DNA of 64,000 nucleotides from PALSA-270 sp963770915 (GTDB taxonomy: Bacteria; Acidobacteriota; Terriglobia; Terriglobales; Acidobacteriaceae): NCBI GenBank assembly GCA_963770915.1, contig CAVYRG010000001.1, forward strand, positions 1,550,001 through 1,614,000, given 5' to 3'. The position numbers and the translations under genes were made by a program. Positions within the stretch are counted from its first letter, which is position 1, and each line of letters opens with the position of its first letter. A model generated the notes under the pieces. That model was not told the origin of the DNA, searched no databases, and worked only from the letters and a program-made list of their open reading frames with translations. Positions 9,322-19,162 of the stretch are shown here, one piece after another.

Positions 9322-10032
9322 ATGAGCGAAATCCTCGAAGCGCTTTTCCATAGGCGAGCAGTCAAGGCCTTTGAGCCGGTCGAAATCCCGAGAGTGTTGC
9401 GTGAACAAATCCTCGATGCGGCCCGCCATGCTCCCTCCAGCTTCAATATGCAACCGTACCGGTTCTTTTGGGTGGAATCAGCGCCGAGAAAGGCAACCGC
9501 GGCGAAGCTTTGCCTTGGACAGATGCCTGCGGCAACGGCGTCGGCGCTGGTGGTTGCGGTGGCCGACATCGGGTCGCTGGCGGCTACCTCGCAAGCCCAG
9601 TTGGAGTGGATGCGCAGGAGCGGCTTCAGCGACGCCAAAGTCCGAGACTACGAGCGCACGGCGAAGATCGGCCGAATCCTGTTCATGCCAGGACCGTTCG
9701 GCATTTTTGGCGCGGTCAAGTGGGCGATTTTTCGACTGGTAAATTTGTGGAAGACGATGGGGATGCCGCCAGTGTTTCGACAGGACTTGTTAAAGTGGGC
9801 GACGAAGAGTACATCGTTGGCCTGCGAGAATCTGATGATTGCCGCCGAAGCACTGGGACTCAACACGTGCCCGATGGAAGGATTCGATGGCCGCAGACTC
9901 TCCGGATTTCTCGGGCTGTCAACCCGGTATCATGAAATTGTGATGGTGATTGCGATCGGGAAGAAATCGCTTGCTTGTGCGGAACCGCCTCAGTGGCGGC
10001 GGCCTCTCGATGCCACGGTAACCGTCCTATGA
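9322..10032 (+). CDS. Nitroreductase family flavoprotein
   Basis: FMN-dependent NAD(P)H oxidoreductase of the nitroreductase superfamily, 236 residues. The N-terminal signature HRRAVKAFEPVEIP, then AARHAPSSFNMQPYRF, contributes FMN-binding Arg, Ser and Asn residues. The C-terminal part has the usual NLMIAAEALGLNTCPMEGFD motif. Such enzymes reduce nitro-aromatics, quinones or enones. It shares an ATGA overlap with a MarR-type gene and sits behind a twin palindrome, so it is probably induced by a small aromatic or oxidant. The natural substrate is not evident. Confidence 0.82.
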   Translation: MSEILEALFHRRAVKAFEPVEIPRVLREQILDAARHAPSSFNMQPYRFFWVESAPRKATAAKLCLGQMPAATASALVVAVADIGSLAATSQAQLEWMRRSGFSDAKVRDYERTAKIGRILFMPGPFGIFGAVKWAIFRLVNLWKTMGMPPVFRQDLLKWATKSTSLACENLMIAAEALGLNTCPMEGFDGRRLSGFLGLSTRYHEIVMVIAIGKKSLACAEPPQWRRPLDATVTVL

Positions 10033-10469
10033 CCATCGTTCCAAAGAAGGATGTTCCTCAACACATCCTAACGGACTCAGTACTTGCCCATGTTTCTGCA
10101 GCCTATTTTTCCGCCGGGAAGAGACTTGAGCGAAAAACTCGATGCTCTGCGACTCGTGGCTTCATCCTATCCACACTCCGGGGCGGTGCCGCGCTTAATC
10201 AGAATCAAATCGCCACACTTCTCGGTATCGACCGGACTGTCGTACACCGAGCGATCAAGTCCATGGTTCAGGAAGGGCTTGTATCGGAAAGAAAAGCAAA
10301 ATCGGGCAGAGCAATTCATGTTACGTTGACGCCAAAAGGCCAACAGTACAGGAAACGCCTGATCGATGCGAGGATAGCCGCTGACGATAGACTCCGAAAA
10401 GAACTGACTCCGGAAGAACACACAACACTTCTTCGACTGTTGAAGTTGATTGCCGACTTTGAGTTCTAA
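10029..10469 (+). CDS. MarR-family transcriptional regulator
   Basis: Winged helix-turn-helix regulator of 146 residues from the ATG at 10029, which overlaps the nitroreductase stop (ATGA). The HTH segment reads LNQNQIATLLGIDRTVVHRAIKSM, followed by the wing VSERKAKSGRAIHVTLTPKG, a typical MarR pattern. The frame is open upstream, but the coupled ATG is the natural start. It probably represses this two-gene operon through the palindromes at 9271-9310, with effector binding releasing the DNA. No terminator is obvious in the 135 bases before alr. Confidence 0.78.
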   Translation: MTIVPKKDVPQHILTDSVLAHVSAAYFSAGKRLERKTRCSATRGFILSTLRGGAALNQNQIATLLGIDRTVVHRAIKSMVQEGLVSERKAKSGRAIHVTLTPKGQQYRKRLIDARIAADDRLRKELTPEEHTTLLRLLKLIADFEF

Positions 10470-10590
10470 GACTGCGCCGCCATTCTGGATGGGGTTGGAG
10501 CCTACACACTATCCAGAAACGGCCGAACCCGTTCAGTTAGCGTTTGTTGGGGTAGCCCCAGGGTAACCGGGGAGCGTGGCTCGCGACCGC

Positions 10591-10607
10591 TATAATCGGC
10601 TGCAGTG
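10591..10607 (+). promoter_or_regulatory. TATAAT box eight bases before the alr GTG start
   Basis: Perfect TATAAT at 10591-10596, eight bases, then GTG at 10605. There is no Shine-Dalgarno sequence, so the alr mRNA is probably leaderless. Confidence 0.55.
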
Positions 10608-11792
10608 GCTACCACGGTTGAAATTGCCAAGCGCGTGGCGACTCGCCCCACCTGGGCCGAGGTTTCGCTACGCAATCTGCGCTACAACTTTGGCGTAGTG
10701 CAGAAGCACGTCGGTGCGGGAGTGGAAGTTTGCGCGGTGGTGAAGGCGGATGCCTACGGCCATGGCGCAGTCGAGTGCGCCCGCGCGCTGGAAGAAGAAG
10801 GCGCGCGCTGGCAGGGCGTAACTTCGCTCGATGAAGCGATTCCGCTGCGCGATGCCGGAATCCGCGGCCGGATTCTGCTGATGACCGGGTTCTGGCGCGG
10901 CGAGGAAGAAGAAATCATCCGCCTGGGCCTGACCCCTACAGTCTGGGAGCGCGAGCAAATCGAATTGCTGGAGCGGGCCGCCGCCCGGCTGGGCGTGGCG
11001 CGGCATCCGGTGCATCTGAAGATCGACACGGGTATGGGAAGGCTGGGCGTCACGGTCGAGGACTTGCCGCAGATTTGCGCAGCGCTGCAGGCGGCTTCGC
11101 ACCTGGAGCTTGAGGGTCTGGCGACGCATCTGGCGTCTTCGGAAGTGATGGATGCGCCGTCGGTGGGCGAACAGCTCAATCAATTTGAGCAGGCCAAGCA
11201 GATTCTGCGACAGGCCGGTTTCGATCCACCGTTGGTTCACGCCGCCAACACTTCCGCGGTCATCTCGCGACCGAAGGCCTGGTACAACATGGTGCGGCCG
11301 GGAATCGCACTTTACGGTTACTACCTTCCGTTTGAGCGGGCGGGACGCGAGGTCAGCGGAAGCGCGCTGCGCCTGCCGGTAAAACCGGTGTTGACGTGGA
11401 AGACGCGAATTCTCTCGCTGCGCGAAGTGCGCGGCAATCAGGCACTGGGATACGGCGGAACTTACGTCACCAAAGCTCCGGCGCGGATTGCTGTGCTTCC
11501 GGTGGGCTACGCGGACGGATTGAATCGCGGGCTTTCCTCGCGGGGCCGCGTGATCGTGCGCGAATACTATGCGCCGATTGTGGGCCGCATCTCGATGGAC
11601 CTTACGCTTGTCGACGTTACCGGCTTGCCGGGAATCTCGGTGGGCGACGAGGTGATTCTGCTAGGGTCCTTGAATGGAGAGAGCGCCGAGGGCCTGAGCA
11701 TGGACGCGCAGGAACACGCGGTGCTGGCGAATACCGTCGCCTATGAGATTTTGTGCGGGATTTCGAAGCGCGTGCCGCGAAGATATAGCTAG
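10605..11792 (+). CDS. alr: Alanine racemase
   Basis: PLP-dependent racemase making D-alanine for peptidoglycan, 395 residues. The PLP lysine lies in VCAVVKADAYGHGA near residue 47 at the N-terminal TIM barrel. The C-terminal beta domain carries the second catalytic base in LGYGGTYVT, and the conserved GRISMDLTLVDVT is present. Other conserved blocks are LKIDTGMGRLGV and HAANTSA. The start is a GTG just after a TATAAT box. It is a single gene, convergent with the kinase gene. Confidence 0.93.
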   Translation: MATTVEIAKRVATRPTWAEVSLRNLRYNFGVVQKHVGAGVEVCAVVKADAYGHGAVECARALEEEGARWQGVTSLDEAIPLRDAGIRGRILLMTGFWRGEEEEIIRLGLTPTVWEREQIELLERAAARLGVARHPVHLKIDTGMGRLGVTVEDLPQICAALQAASHLELEGLATHLASSEVMDAPSVGEQLNQFEQAKQILRQAGFDPPLVHAANTSAVISRPKAWYNMVRPGIALYGYYLPFERAGREVSGSALRLPVKPVLTWKTRILSLREVRGNQALGYGGTYVTKAPARIAVLPVGYADGLNRGLSSRGRVIVREYYAPIVGRISMDLTLVDVTGLPGISVGDEVILLGSLNGESAEGLSMDAQEHAVLANTVAYEILCGISKRVPRRYS

Positions 11793-11937
11793 CCGGGATC
11801 GAATCGCTTTCCTCGCGGCTCCCAGCGTTTAACGCTAAGCGAAACTCCGATCCAGTTGTCCAATGCGCAAACCATGGGGGACGCAGGGAAGCACAGGTGA
11901 CACCGACCCTTAATCAGAGGTTCCCCGGTTCGGTCTG

Positions 11938-14652
11938 CTAGGCGTCTTGCGCTTTCCACAGCGGCTTGCCGCCCAGAGAGTAGTGGAATCCCCAACCCGC
12001 GATCGCCACCACGCTGAGCAGCGCAAACAGGGAGGTGCTCATGTACCAGGTGGAGAGGTCGGCGCTGAAGGGCACATTGCCCAGCATATTGGCGGTGAAA
12101 ATGGCGACCACCAACGGTACCAGGCCGAAGCGATAGGCGATGAGGGCGGCGATTCCATAGACCACAACGCCGGTGGGAATTTCGACGGTCCAATAAGGAG
12201 TCCCCAAATTCAGCGCGTTGAAGATGGCGGTAAACGCGATCACTGCGAGCCAGTCTTTGCGCAAGACGATCTTCAGTCCGAACAGCAGAAAGAAGAACTG
12301 TAACGCCCCCAGAATCGAAGTCGGCACCTGGAACAGCCAGGCGCCGAGCGCGAGGCGGCCGCCTAGAAGATATTGGGTTGTGAACGTGCCGGGAGCCGCT
12401 CCCATCCGCATGGTGAGAATGGACTGGACGAGAAAGACTAGAATCCAGAGGATGCCCAGCATCACTCCGAACAGCAGATCGCGAGCCAGCAGGGGATCGC
12501 GAGCCTGACCGGAGAGCAGGCGGCTCCAGGAAATGATGGAGCGAGGCCAGTTGCGCCGCACCCAGGGCTCCAGGGCGAGATACAGCAGCCAGGTAATCGC
12601 GGCGATAAGAAGTCCAGTGCTTAGGGCGAGGAACAGGAGCTCCATGGTCTCCAGCCCGGGGACCAGGTGGCTGCGGCATAACCATAGCGCCATCTGCAGA
12701 CCGAACATGACAAACGCAAGCCGGACAGCGCCCTCGCGGTCCCCGCGTCCGAGCCGGTAGTTCCTTCGCGCCAGAAAAAAGGCCCCAAATAACATGGAGC
12801 AGATCATCAGCACTCCCACGACCTGGCGAGTCTTTTCCCCGCTTGTGCGCTGGTCCGCTCCTGTGCGCTCCGGCTTGGTCCATGGTCCAATCAGCGAGAA
12901 AAAGACCGGCTTGCCCTGGAACGAGGCTGCCTCGATGCGCAGCGGCCTCGTGGTTCCCGGCCACTTTCCGGTCCACGCTACGCGTGTGTCGCCTCCCGCC
13001 AGAGAGTTCCACGTGGGTTGCGCCGCCTGAAACTGGGATTGTTCCAGTCCGGCAGCCGCGAAGAGAATGCTCCAATCAAAAGGGGGTGCAATTCCCGGCG
13101 GCGGATTCTCCACCTCCGGCGGAATCGCTTGAAAATAGATCAGCCGCCCCTTTGGGTCGAGCTCGAGGTTGACCATGCCGGAGACGATCTCGGGCGGATC
13201 GTTTGGCTGCACGATGCCGGGAGTTAACGCGTCGTCGCGAAAGCCGGTCGCCATCAGGTATTTCGGGCTTTGCCGGTACCAGTACCGCAGCAAGGAAGGC
13301 CGCGAAGCGAGAATATGATTCCAATCCGGGCGCGGCTTATCGTTCTGCTCGATGTACTTCACCAGGTCGTCGTTGTTTTCGATGCCATAGGCGCTGTCGG
13401 CCGGGTGCTGGTCGTAGCCCAACCGCGCGATGAGGTCGCGGGCGTTTTGCGTAAGCACATCCGGAGGCCGGTCCAGCCCCATCTTCTCCCACGCGCTGTA
13501 ATGAATAGTTAAAGCGACGGTGAGCGCTAATCCGATCAGCGCTCCAGCCAAGCAGGCCACGGCGACCCTGGGGCGCAACCCGTCGGTCTCTCCCGAGGCA
13601 GCTACCAGTTGCGGTGAAGGAGTCTCCCCCGCAGCCAGGGCCGCCGCCAGCGGATCCCCGCCCGGCAGCGCCGCCGCTACCCTCAGCGCGCTGGCAGGCC
13701 GGGCCGAAGGCTCGTCTTCCAGGCAGCGCAGGATGACGCGCTCGACTGCCGGATCGAGGTCTTTCACCACAGTGGAGGGACGGCTGACGGTTCGTTCTTC
13801 TGAGCCGCGCAGCCGGGCCGCTTCCTCGCTGAAAGCGCGCTTGCCGGTGAAGACCTCGAAGAGGACCAATCCCAGGGCATAGATATCACTGCGGGTGCTC
13901 ACTTCTTTTCCCGCGATCTGCTCAGGAGCCATATACGCGGGCGTTCCGCTGCGCAATTCCGCGCCCTGGAACTGCTCCGCCACACCGGCGAGGCCGAAGT
14001 CGGTAATGACGACTTGCCCGCGCCCGTCGAGCATGATGTTGGCGGGCTTGAGGTCGCGATGCAGCACGCCTTTCGCGTGGGCCGCGGCCAAGCCGGCGCA
14101 GAGCTGGCGCGCGATGTCGAGGGCTTTGTCTTGCGGAAGCCGGCCGATGCGCCGCAATAGCGAGGCCAGGTCTTCGCCGTCGACGTACTCCATGGTGAAA
14201 AAGGTCTGGCCATCGACTTCGCCCACGTCATAGACGCGGCAGACGTTGGGATGGGAAACGCGGCGGGCGATGCGCACTTCGTTGCGAAAGCGCTCGAGCA
14301 GGCTTTCATCGCGCGCCGCCTCATCCGGCAGAAACTTCAGAGCGACAGGCTGGCCCAGCGTGAGGTCGTCAGCGCGGTAGACCTCGCCCATGCCTCCCTT
14401 GCCCAGCAAGGCAATGATGCGATAGCGCCCCGCGACCAAATGGCCAGGAAGAAAGCGGCCTTCGGCGAGCAGCGAAGCCGCTGAACTGGGCAAGCGGGAC
14501 GAAGACGCCGACGGGCGTGGTGAGCGCGGCGGCGTGGGCGGGCTGAAGTCTAGCGTGGCGCCATCGTTGCTGCCGGGCAAGGGAGTTCCGCAGGACGAGC
14601 AGAAACGTCCGGAAGCTGGAGCCGGAGCGCCGCAACTGGTGCAGGTGGCCAT
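11938..14652 (-). CDS. Zinc-ribbon membrane serine/threonine protein kinase
   Basis: Hanks-type kinase of 904 residues. A zinc ribbon comes first (Cys 4, 7, 18, 21). A Pro/Ser-rich linker leads to the kinase domain (about 75-330) with LLGKGGMGEVY, VALKFL, HRDLKPANIML, DFGLA and GTPAYMAPEQ all intact, so it should be active. A transmembrane helix near 370 is followed by an extracytoplasmic region of about 200 residues. A polytopic C-terminal third has roughly eight hydrophobic helices. Kinases with an appended multi-spanning module are common in Acidobacteriota; the module may sense a membrane signal or act as an effector. It is monocistronic and transcribed toward alr. Confidence 0.85.
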   Translation of the reverse strand: MATCTSCGAPAPASGRFCSSCGTPLPGSNDGATLDFSPPTPPRSPRPSASSSRLPSSAASLLAEGRFLPGHLVAGRYRIIALLGKGGMGEVYRADDLTLGQPVALKFLPDEAARDESLLERFRNEVRIARRVSHPNVCRVYDVGEVDGQTFFTMEYVDGEDLASLLRRIGRLPQDKALDIARQLCAGLAAAHAKGVLHRDLKPANIMLDGRGQVVITDFGLAGVAEQFQGAELRSGTPAYMAPEQIAGKEVSTRSDIYALGLVLFEVFTGKRAFSEEAARLRGSEERTVSRPSTVVKDLDPAVERVILRCLEDEPSARPASALRVAAALPGGDPLAAALAAGETPSPQLVAASGETDGLRPRVAVACLAGALIGLALTVALTIHYSAWEKMGLDRPPDVLTQNARDLIARLGYDQHPADSAYGIENNDDLVKYIEQNDKPRPDWNHILASRPSLLRYWYRQSPKYLMATGFRDDALTPGIVQPNDPPEIVSGMVNLELDPKGRLIYFQAIPPEVENPPPGIAPPFDWSILFAAAGLEQSQFQAAQPTWNSLAGGDTRVAWTGKWPGTTRPLRIEAASFQGKPVFFSLIGPWTKPERTGADQRTSGEKTRQVVGVLMICSMLFGAFFLARRNYRLGRGDREGAVRLAFVMFGLQMALWLCRSHLVPGLETMELLFLALSTGLLIAAITWLLYLALEPWVRRNWPRSIISWSRLLSGQARDPLLARDLLFGVMLGILWILVFLVQSILTMRMGAAPGTFTTQYLLGGRLALGAWLFQVPTSILGALQFFFLLFGLKIVLRKDWLAVIAFTAIFNALNLGTPYWTVEIPTGVVVYGIAALIAYRFGLVPLVVAIFTANMLGNVPFSADLSTWYMSTSLFALLSVVAIAGWGFHYSLGGKPLWKAQDA

Positions 14653-14766
14653 AACTGAAGCGTACAGTCTAATGCATCCGACGGAGGCGGAGTCTCAAAA
14701 GTCTCAAAAGGGATTCAGCCACGAAGTCCAGGAAGGCGCGCGGAAACTCTGGTGCCCAAAAACCTT

Positions 14767-17026
14767 CTAACGGTTTCCCACTCGCCTTCCCTTGATGGCA
14801 TGCAGGTGTTCTTTCAGTTTGGCCAGCACGCCTTCGCGCTGCGGACCGCTGAGCTCGCCCTGCAGCTCTTCCAGGGCGAAGTGGATCACATCGTGGTGGT
14901 GGATTTCCTCCGGGGCCACGTCACAGCTGACTTGCAGCCAGACCCGGTGTAGGAGATCGATTTCTTTTGGAGAAAGATGAGGCGCATGAGGGCCGAGATA
15001 GAAAACGTGCTCCTGCCCGCTGGGAAAGTGGATTTCCAGGCTCAACTGCGGCTTGGGATCGGGCAGTTCTTCCCAGGCCAAGCCGGCGATGCGAGCTTCC
15101 TCGGTAACCTCGCGTGTGGGCGACGGGCCCAGCACCACGGTGCAAGACTCCAGGCTCTGGGCGGCGCGCAGAATGGCATTCCATTTCTCCGAGGCGGCCG
15201 CGACTGCCAGGTGGATGGTTTTCCCTTTCTTCTCGGCGAGGTTGAGAGCGCGGGTGAAAAGCTCTTGCTCTTCGACGCTAAAAAGCTGCTCCGGCGACAG
15301 CTCAGATTCGCCGGATCCCGCTCGCGCTAGAAAGCGCATGTGCAGAACAACGACATCCTGCTTGTGCGGGTCCACGCGGTCCAACACCGCTCCCAGGTTG
15401 TAGAGCGTGTTGTAATTTCGCACCATCACCAGAATATTGCCCGGCCGCACGCCCAAGGCCTCCGGAGTGAGGTCGTCCCCCGCCTCCAAATTGAACTGGT
15501 CAAGGTCGGAGTGACCGCCGGCGCGCTGCTTGGTGATTCTTTCGGAAACCGAGAAGACTACAAAGAAAATAATCGTGAACGCCACGCCCGAAACCGTGGC
15601 CACTTGCTTGGTGAAAAGATTGATCACGCAGAGCGCGAACAGCGTGATCGTAATCAGCCCCAGACCCACGGGAATTTCGAGGCTGCCCAGCTTGAAATTC
15701 AAGGGCACGCGGAATTCCCGTTTGCCGGGCTGCTTGTAGCGCAGCACCAGCACCGCAAGACCCTTCATGGCGAAGCTCCACATCACGCCGAAGGCGTAGG
15801 CTTCGCCCAACACAAAGATGTTGCCGCGGCTCAGGAGGATGGTGAACAGTTGCAGGCCGACCACCAGGTTCAGAATGCGGTAGGAAGTCCCGAAGCGGCG
15901 ATGCGGCACGCCGGAACCACTGCGGCAGAATGCCGTCTTCAGAAACCCGGTTGAGAACGCCGTTCGATCCCACAATCGCCGTATTGACCGCGCCCGCCAA
16001 CATCAGCACGCCCACCACGACGACGAAGGCGCGGAAGGCCAGGCGCAGAGGCAAGGGCCCAGCGAGGTACATCGCCAGGCCGCCGATGGGGTTGTCGAAG
16101 AAGTTTCCGCGCACCGCGTCTGGGATGATCATCACCGCGAAGAACGCCACGCCCGCGGTGAAAATCAGGCTGTAAATGAAAATGACGAGGCCGGCCTTTT
16201 CCAGGTTCTTGAGCTTGGGATGCTCGATTTCGCGGTAGACCTGGGCCATGGTTTCTTCGCCGCTCATAGCCAGAACAGAATGGCCCAGGCCGATCAAAAT
16301 GCCGATCAGTCCTACCGTGTAAGGCAGAGGACTATGCTTCAGCCAGCCCAGCGCATCGCTGGAGTAGGTGATATTTGCCAGACTTGGCAAAGGCGGAAGA
16401 TGAACCCCGCGCACCCACATGGTGATGCCGCACCAAACCAGCATGATGACCACCATCACCGTGGTGACGTACATGATGCGAAGAGCCTTGCCGCTCGACT
16501 CCGGAATGCCCTTGATGTTTTCCCACCAGAAGTAAATCGTAACCACGATGGCGAACAACGCAGCCGTCGCATTCACCGGCAGCACGAGGCTGGAATGCAT
16601 GTAGTTCAGCAGTTCGTTCAGCAGTCCAACCAGATAAAGGCCCGCCGAAACGCCGCTGATCGGCCCGGTGAGGATGTAATCGAACATCAGCGCGGAAACC
16701 GAGAACTTGGCCAGGGTTTCGCCCATGGCTTCCTTGACCACGCGGTAAACGCCGCCGCGCACGAACATGCTGCAGCTCTCGATATAAAGCGAGCGCACAG
16801 CGTAGGCCAGCAGCATGATGGCGAGGATGAACCAAGGAGCGCTTTTGCCGACAAAGTGTTCCGCGATGGCGCCGGCGTAGAACGCCGACGAGCCCATGTC
16901 GTTGAGCACAACCGCAGCCGCACGCCAGAACGAGACGAACGCTAGCATGGCCGTGGTGGCCACCAGGACGCGCTGGCCGGTTGAGGCTGTAGATGTAGCG
17001 GGTGGTTTGAGGGCTACGTTTGACAT
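14767..17026 (-). pseudogene. APC-family permease with C-terminal cytosolic domain, frameshifted
   Basis: The N-terminal part (17026 down to about 15915) has around ten transmembrane helices of an amino acid-polyamine-cation permease, e.g. ISGVSAGLYLVGLLNELLNY and GLGHSVLAMSGEETMAQVYR. The frame then loses homology after EDGILPQWFRR. Homologous sequence resumes in another frame at PHRRFGTSYRILNLVVG and runs to 14767, adding two more helices and a soluble domain of about 250 residues resembling a universal-stress-type fold. The two halves join cleanly if one base is removed between about 15905 and 15920. Either the gene is a recent pseudogene or there is an assembly error; the reading frame is intact elsewhere, so decay is not advanced. 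Confidence 0.8.
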
Positions 17027-17254
17027 GGCTCTGTGTTTGGTTGACTGCGGCTGTTCGCTGCCGCAGTCGGGGGGGCAGGTAACGCCGGAAGAGATATAGC
17101 TTCCACGATAGCGAAAAAGCTATAAGGAATTTGTAAGGGCTCCGGAGGGTGGGTTTTATGGCTAGGAAAACACGCCGGTCGCGTTGCGCGGAAGTCGTTA
17201 CTTTCCTGCCTATTAACTTCGGCCGGCGGTGGACGGTCTAGCTATCGGAATCAG

Positions 17255-17527
17255 CTAGCCCGCGCGGTGCTTGCGCGCTTCTACGTACTTCCGCAGGACC
17301 GCGTTCATTGTGCTTTGGTAGCCCTTGCCCTGCTTGCGAAAGAAAGCCAATACATCGGGGTCAATGCGCAAAGTGATCTGCTTCTTTGGGCCGGGCCAAA
17401 GGATGGCGCGAGCGAAAAAATCGGGGCCGAGTTCGGGAGCGTCGGAAAAATCTATGTCTTCATCGCGCATCGCGTCAATGCGCTTCCAATCTGTCCTGGA
17501 TCGCTTTTTCGTATTGTTTGCGTTCAC
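17255..17527 (-). CDS. brnA: BrnA-family antitoxin
   Basis: Antitoxin of the type II BrnTA module, 90 residues. The family signature runs TDWKRIDAMRDEDIDFSDAP and then QITLRIDPDVLAFFRKQGKGYQ, a ribbon-helix-helix DNA-binding segment. It starts at a GTG that overlaps the toxin gene by 53 bases, which fits the conserved N-terminus; a downstream start would remove it. BrnA neutralises BrnT and autorepresses the operon, probably at the palindrome directly before brnT. Confidence 0.85.
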   Translation of the reverse strand: MNANNTKKRSRTDWKRIDAMRDEDIDFSDAPELGPDFFARAILWPGPKKQITLRIDPDVLAFFRKQGKGYQSTMNAVLRKYVEARKHRAG

Positions 17528-17768
17528 GCGCGGTGGCCTTTCTTAGAGAGATGATACGAATGGTTCCCGGGGAAGGCTCAGAAAAGACGACGTGCACGGT
17601 GCATACATGAATCGAACCAAGTCCGGTCCACCGTATTTCTCCGTAGTCCTCCCGCGTGTCTGGGTCGACGAGAACCGGGCCCCGGAACAGTTCTTCCGCA
17701 TCGGCAAAATCGAAACCGTGCTTGCGGATGTTGGCCCGGTTCTTGGCCTCGTCCCACTCGAACTTCAT
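17475..17768 (-). CDS. brnT: BrnT-family ribonuclease toxin
   Basis: 97-residue toxin with the RelE-like fold of BrnT. The conserved start FEWDEAKNRANIRKHGFDF, the central WTGLGSIHVCTVHVVFSE strands and the C-terminal RIISLRKATARERKQYE are all present, including the Arg/Lys residues used in RNA cleavage in Brucella BrnT. It is first in the operon, toxin before antitoxin, as usual for this family. It looks intact. Confidence 0.87.
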   Translation of the reverse strand: MKFEWDEAKNRANIRKHGFDFADAEELFRGPVLVDPDTREDYGEIRWTGLGSIHVCTVHVVFSEPSPGTIRIISLRKATARERKQYEKAIQDRLEAH

Positions 17769-17790
17769 TGTAACTCTAAATGTAGTTACA
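17769..17790. promoter_or_regulatory. Palindromic operator abutting brnT
   Basis: Arms TGTAACT (17769-17775) and AGTTACA (17784-17790) with an eight-base spacer lie directly against the brnT start codon. The position is ideal for autoregulation by BrnA or the BrnTA complex. Confidence 0.55.
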
Positions 17791-17978
17791 TAACAGATTT
17801 CGGTAAGTTAAGCACTTTGCAGATTGCCCTAGTTCCAGGCGCGAAAGATGTGACGGATGTCACCGCGGGTTATGGAAATCGCTCAATCCCGATTTGCTGG
17901 CCATCAATGCCTAGTAAGAGCGTTTCCCTGCCAGCCAACTGACCACTCTTAACTTCCTTGCTATGCTTCTTGTAGCCC

Positions 17979-19103
17979 ATGCCCTCGCGCTACGCCCAAT
18001 GGATGTATGACTGGGAGACCCGGCTCACGTCGGTGGACAACAACCGCGTGGTGCGTCCGCTGGAGTGGGGGACGGAGTGGGCGCAGGGCTGGCCTTGCCG
18101 CAACGGGTTTGCGCCAGGGTACGCGCCGACCGATCCAGAGAAGTTTCTGCGAGAGTTTAACCAACGCATTGTCGCCGCCAGCGACGAGTTCTTTTCCTAT
18201 AAGACCCCAACGGATTTTCGCCTGGAGCGCCGCGAGGTGCAGGTTTGCAGCACGCGCGAGGTTCCAGATGCCAAGCTGGAAGAAAAAGTTCGCGGCACCT
18301 ACGCGCAGTTTCTGCGATTCACCTCGCCGGTGCACACGCCGTATCCGGAAAACAATCTGGCGAATGCGCGCTGGTTTCCGGCGCGAGGGCGACGGGCGGT
18401 GGTTTTATTGCCGCACTGGAATGCTGACGCTCTTGCGTATACGTCCTTGTGTAAGGTTTTGAACATGCTCGGGATCGCGGTGCTGCGCTTGAGCAAGCCT
18501 TACCACGATGTGCGCCGGCCGGCGGGAGTGCATCGCGCCGACTACGCGGTTTCCGCCAACATTGGCCGCTCGCTCGACGCCAGCCGCCAGGGCGTGATCG
18601 ATCTCCGCTGCTGCCTGGATTGGCTGGAGCAGCAAGGCTACTCGCGCTTTGGGGTGGTCGGCACCAGCCTTGGTTCCTGCTATGCGTTCCTGGCCGCCGC
18701 GCACGAGCCGCGCATTAGCGTGGCCGCTTTCAACCATGCCTCGACTTACGTTGCCGACGTGGTCTGGCAGGGCCAATCGACTCGCCACATCCGCGAAGGG
18801 CTAGAGTCGCAAATCGATCTCGATCGCCTGCGCGGCTTGTGGAGCGCGGTCAGCCCCATGTCGTACTTCCCGGAATATGCCCGCTGGCCGAAGAAGTCGC
18901 TCATCATTTACGCGCGCTACGACTTGACTTTCCCGCCCGAGCTCTCTGAGCAAGTGGTGACGGAATTTGTCCGCTACAACCTGGATCATAAGGTCGTGGT
19001 GCTACCCTGCGGCCACTACACCACCGGCGAAACGCCGTTCAAATACATGGATGGCTGGCAGCTGGCGTCGTTTTTCCGCAAGGCGTTTGAGGGAGGCGGC
19101 TAG
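17979..19103 (+). CDS. Alpha/beta hydrolase family protein
   Basis: 374-residue cytosolic protein without a signal peptide. The nucleophile elbow GTSLGS (near residue 228) follows a Rossmann-like strand, RFGVVG. The C-terminal DLTFPPELSEQVV may supply the acid residue and the LPCGHYTTGE segment the catalytic His. The first 130 residues form an extra N-terminal region (WMYDWETRLTSVDNNRVVRP) not found in simple esterases. It resembles acidobacterial abhydrolase_18-like proteins with unknown substrates. It is monocistronic, transcribed divergently from brnTA. Confidence 0.7.
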   Translation: MPSRYAQWMYDWETRLTSVDNNRVVRPLEWGTEWAQGWPCRNGFAPGYAPTDPEKFLREFNQRIVAASDEFFSYKTPTDFRLERREVQVCSTREVPDAKLEEKVRGTYAQFLRFTSPVHTPYPENNLANARWFPARGRRAVVLLPHWNADALAYTSLCKVLNMLGIAVLRLSKPYHDVRRPAGVHRADYAVSANIGRSLDASRQGVIDLRCCLDWLEQQGYSRFGVVGTSLGSCYAFLAAAHEPRISVAAFNHASTYVADVVWQGQSTRHIREGLESQIDLDRLRGLWSAVSPMSYFPEYARWPKKSLIIYARYDLTFPPELSEQVVTEFVRYNLDHKVVVLPCGHYTTGETPFKYMDGWQLASFFRKAFEGGG

Positions 19104-19162
19104 CAGTTGGCAATTTGCAATTGGCGGACAGAGGCCTTGGCTCTGGCATCTGCCACTTGGCT

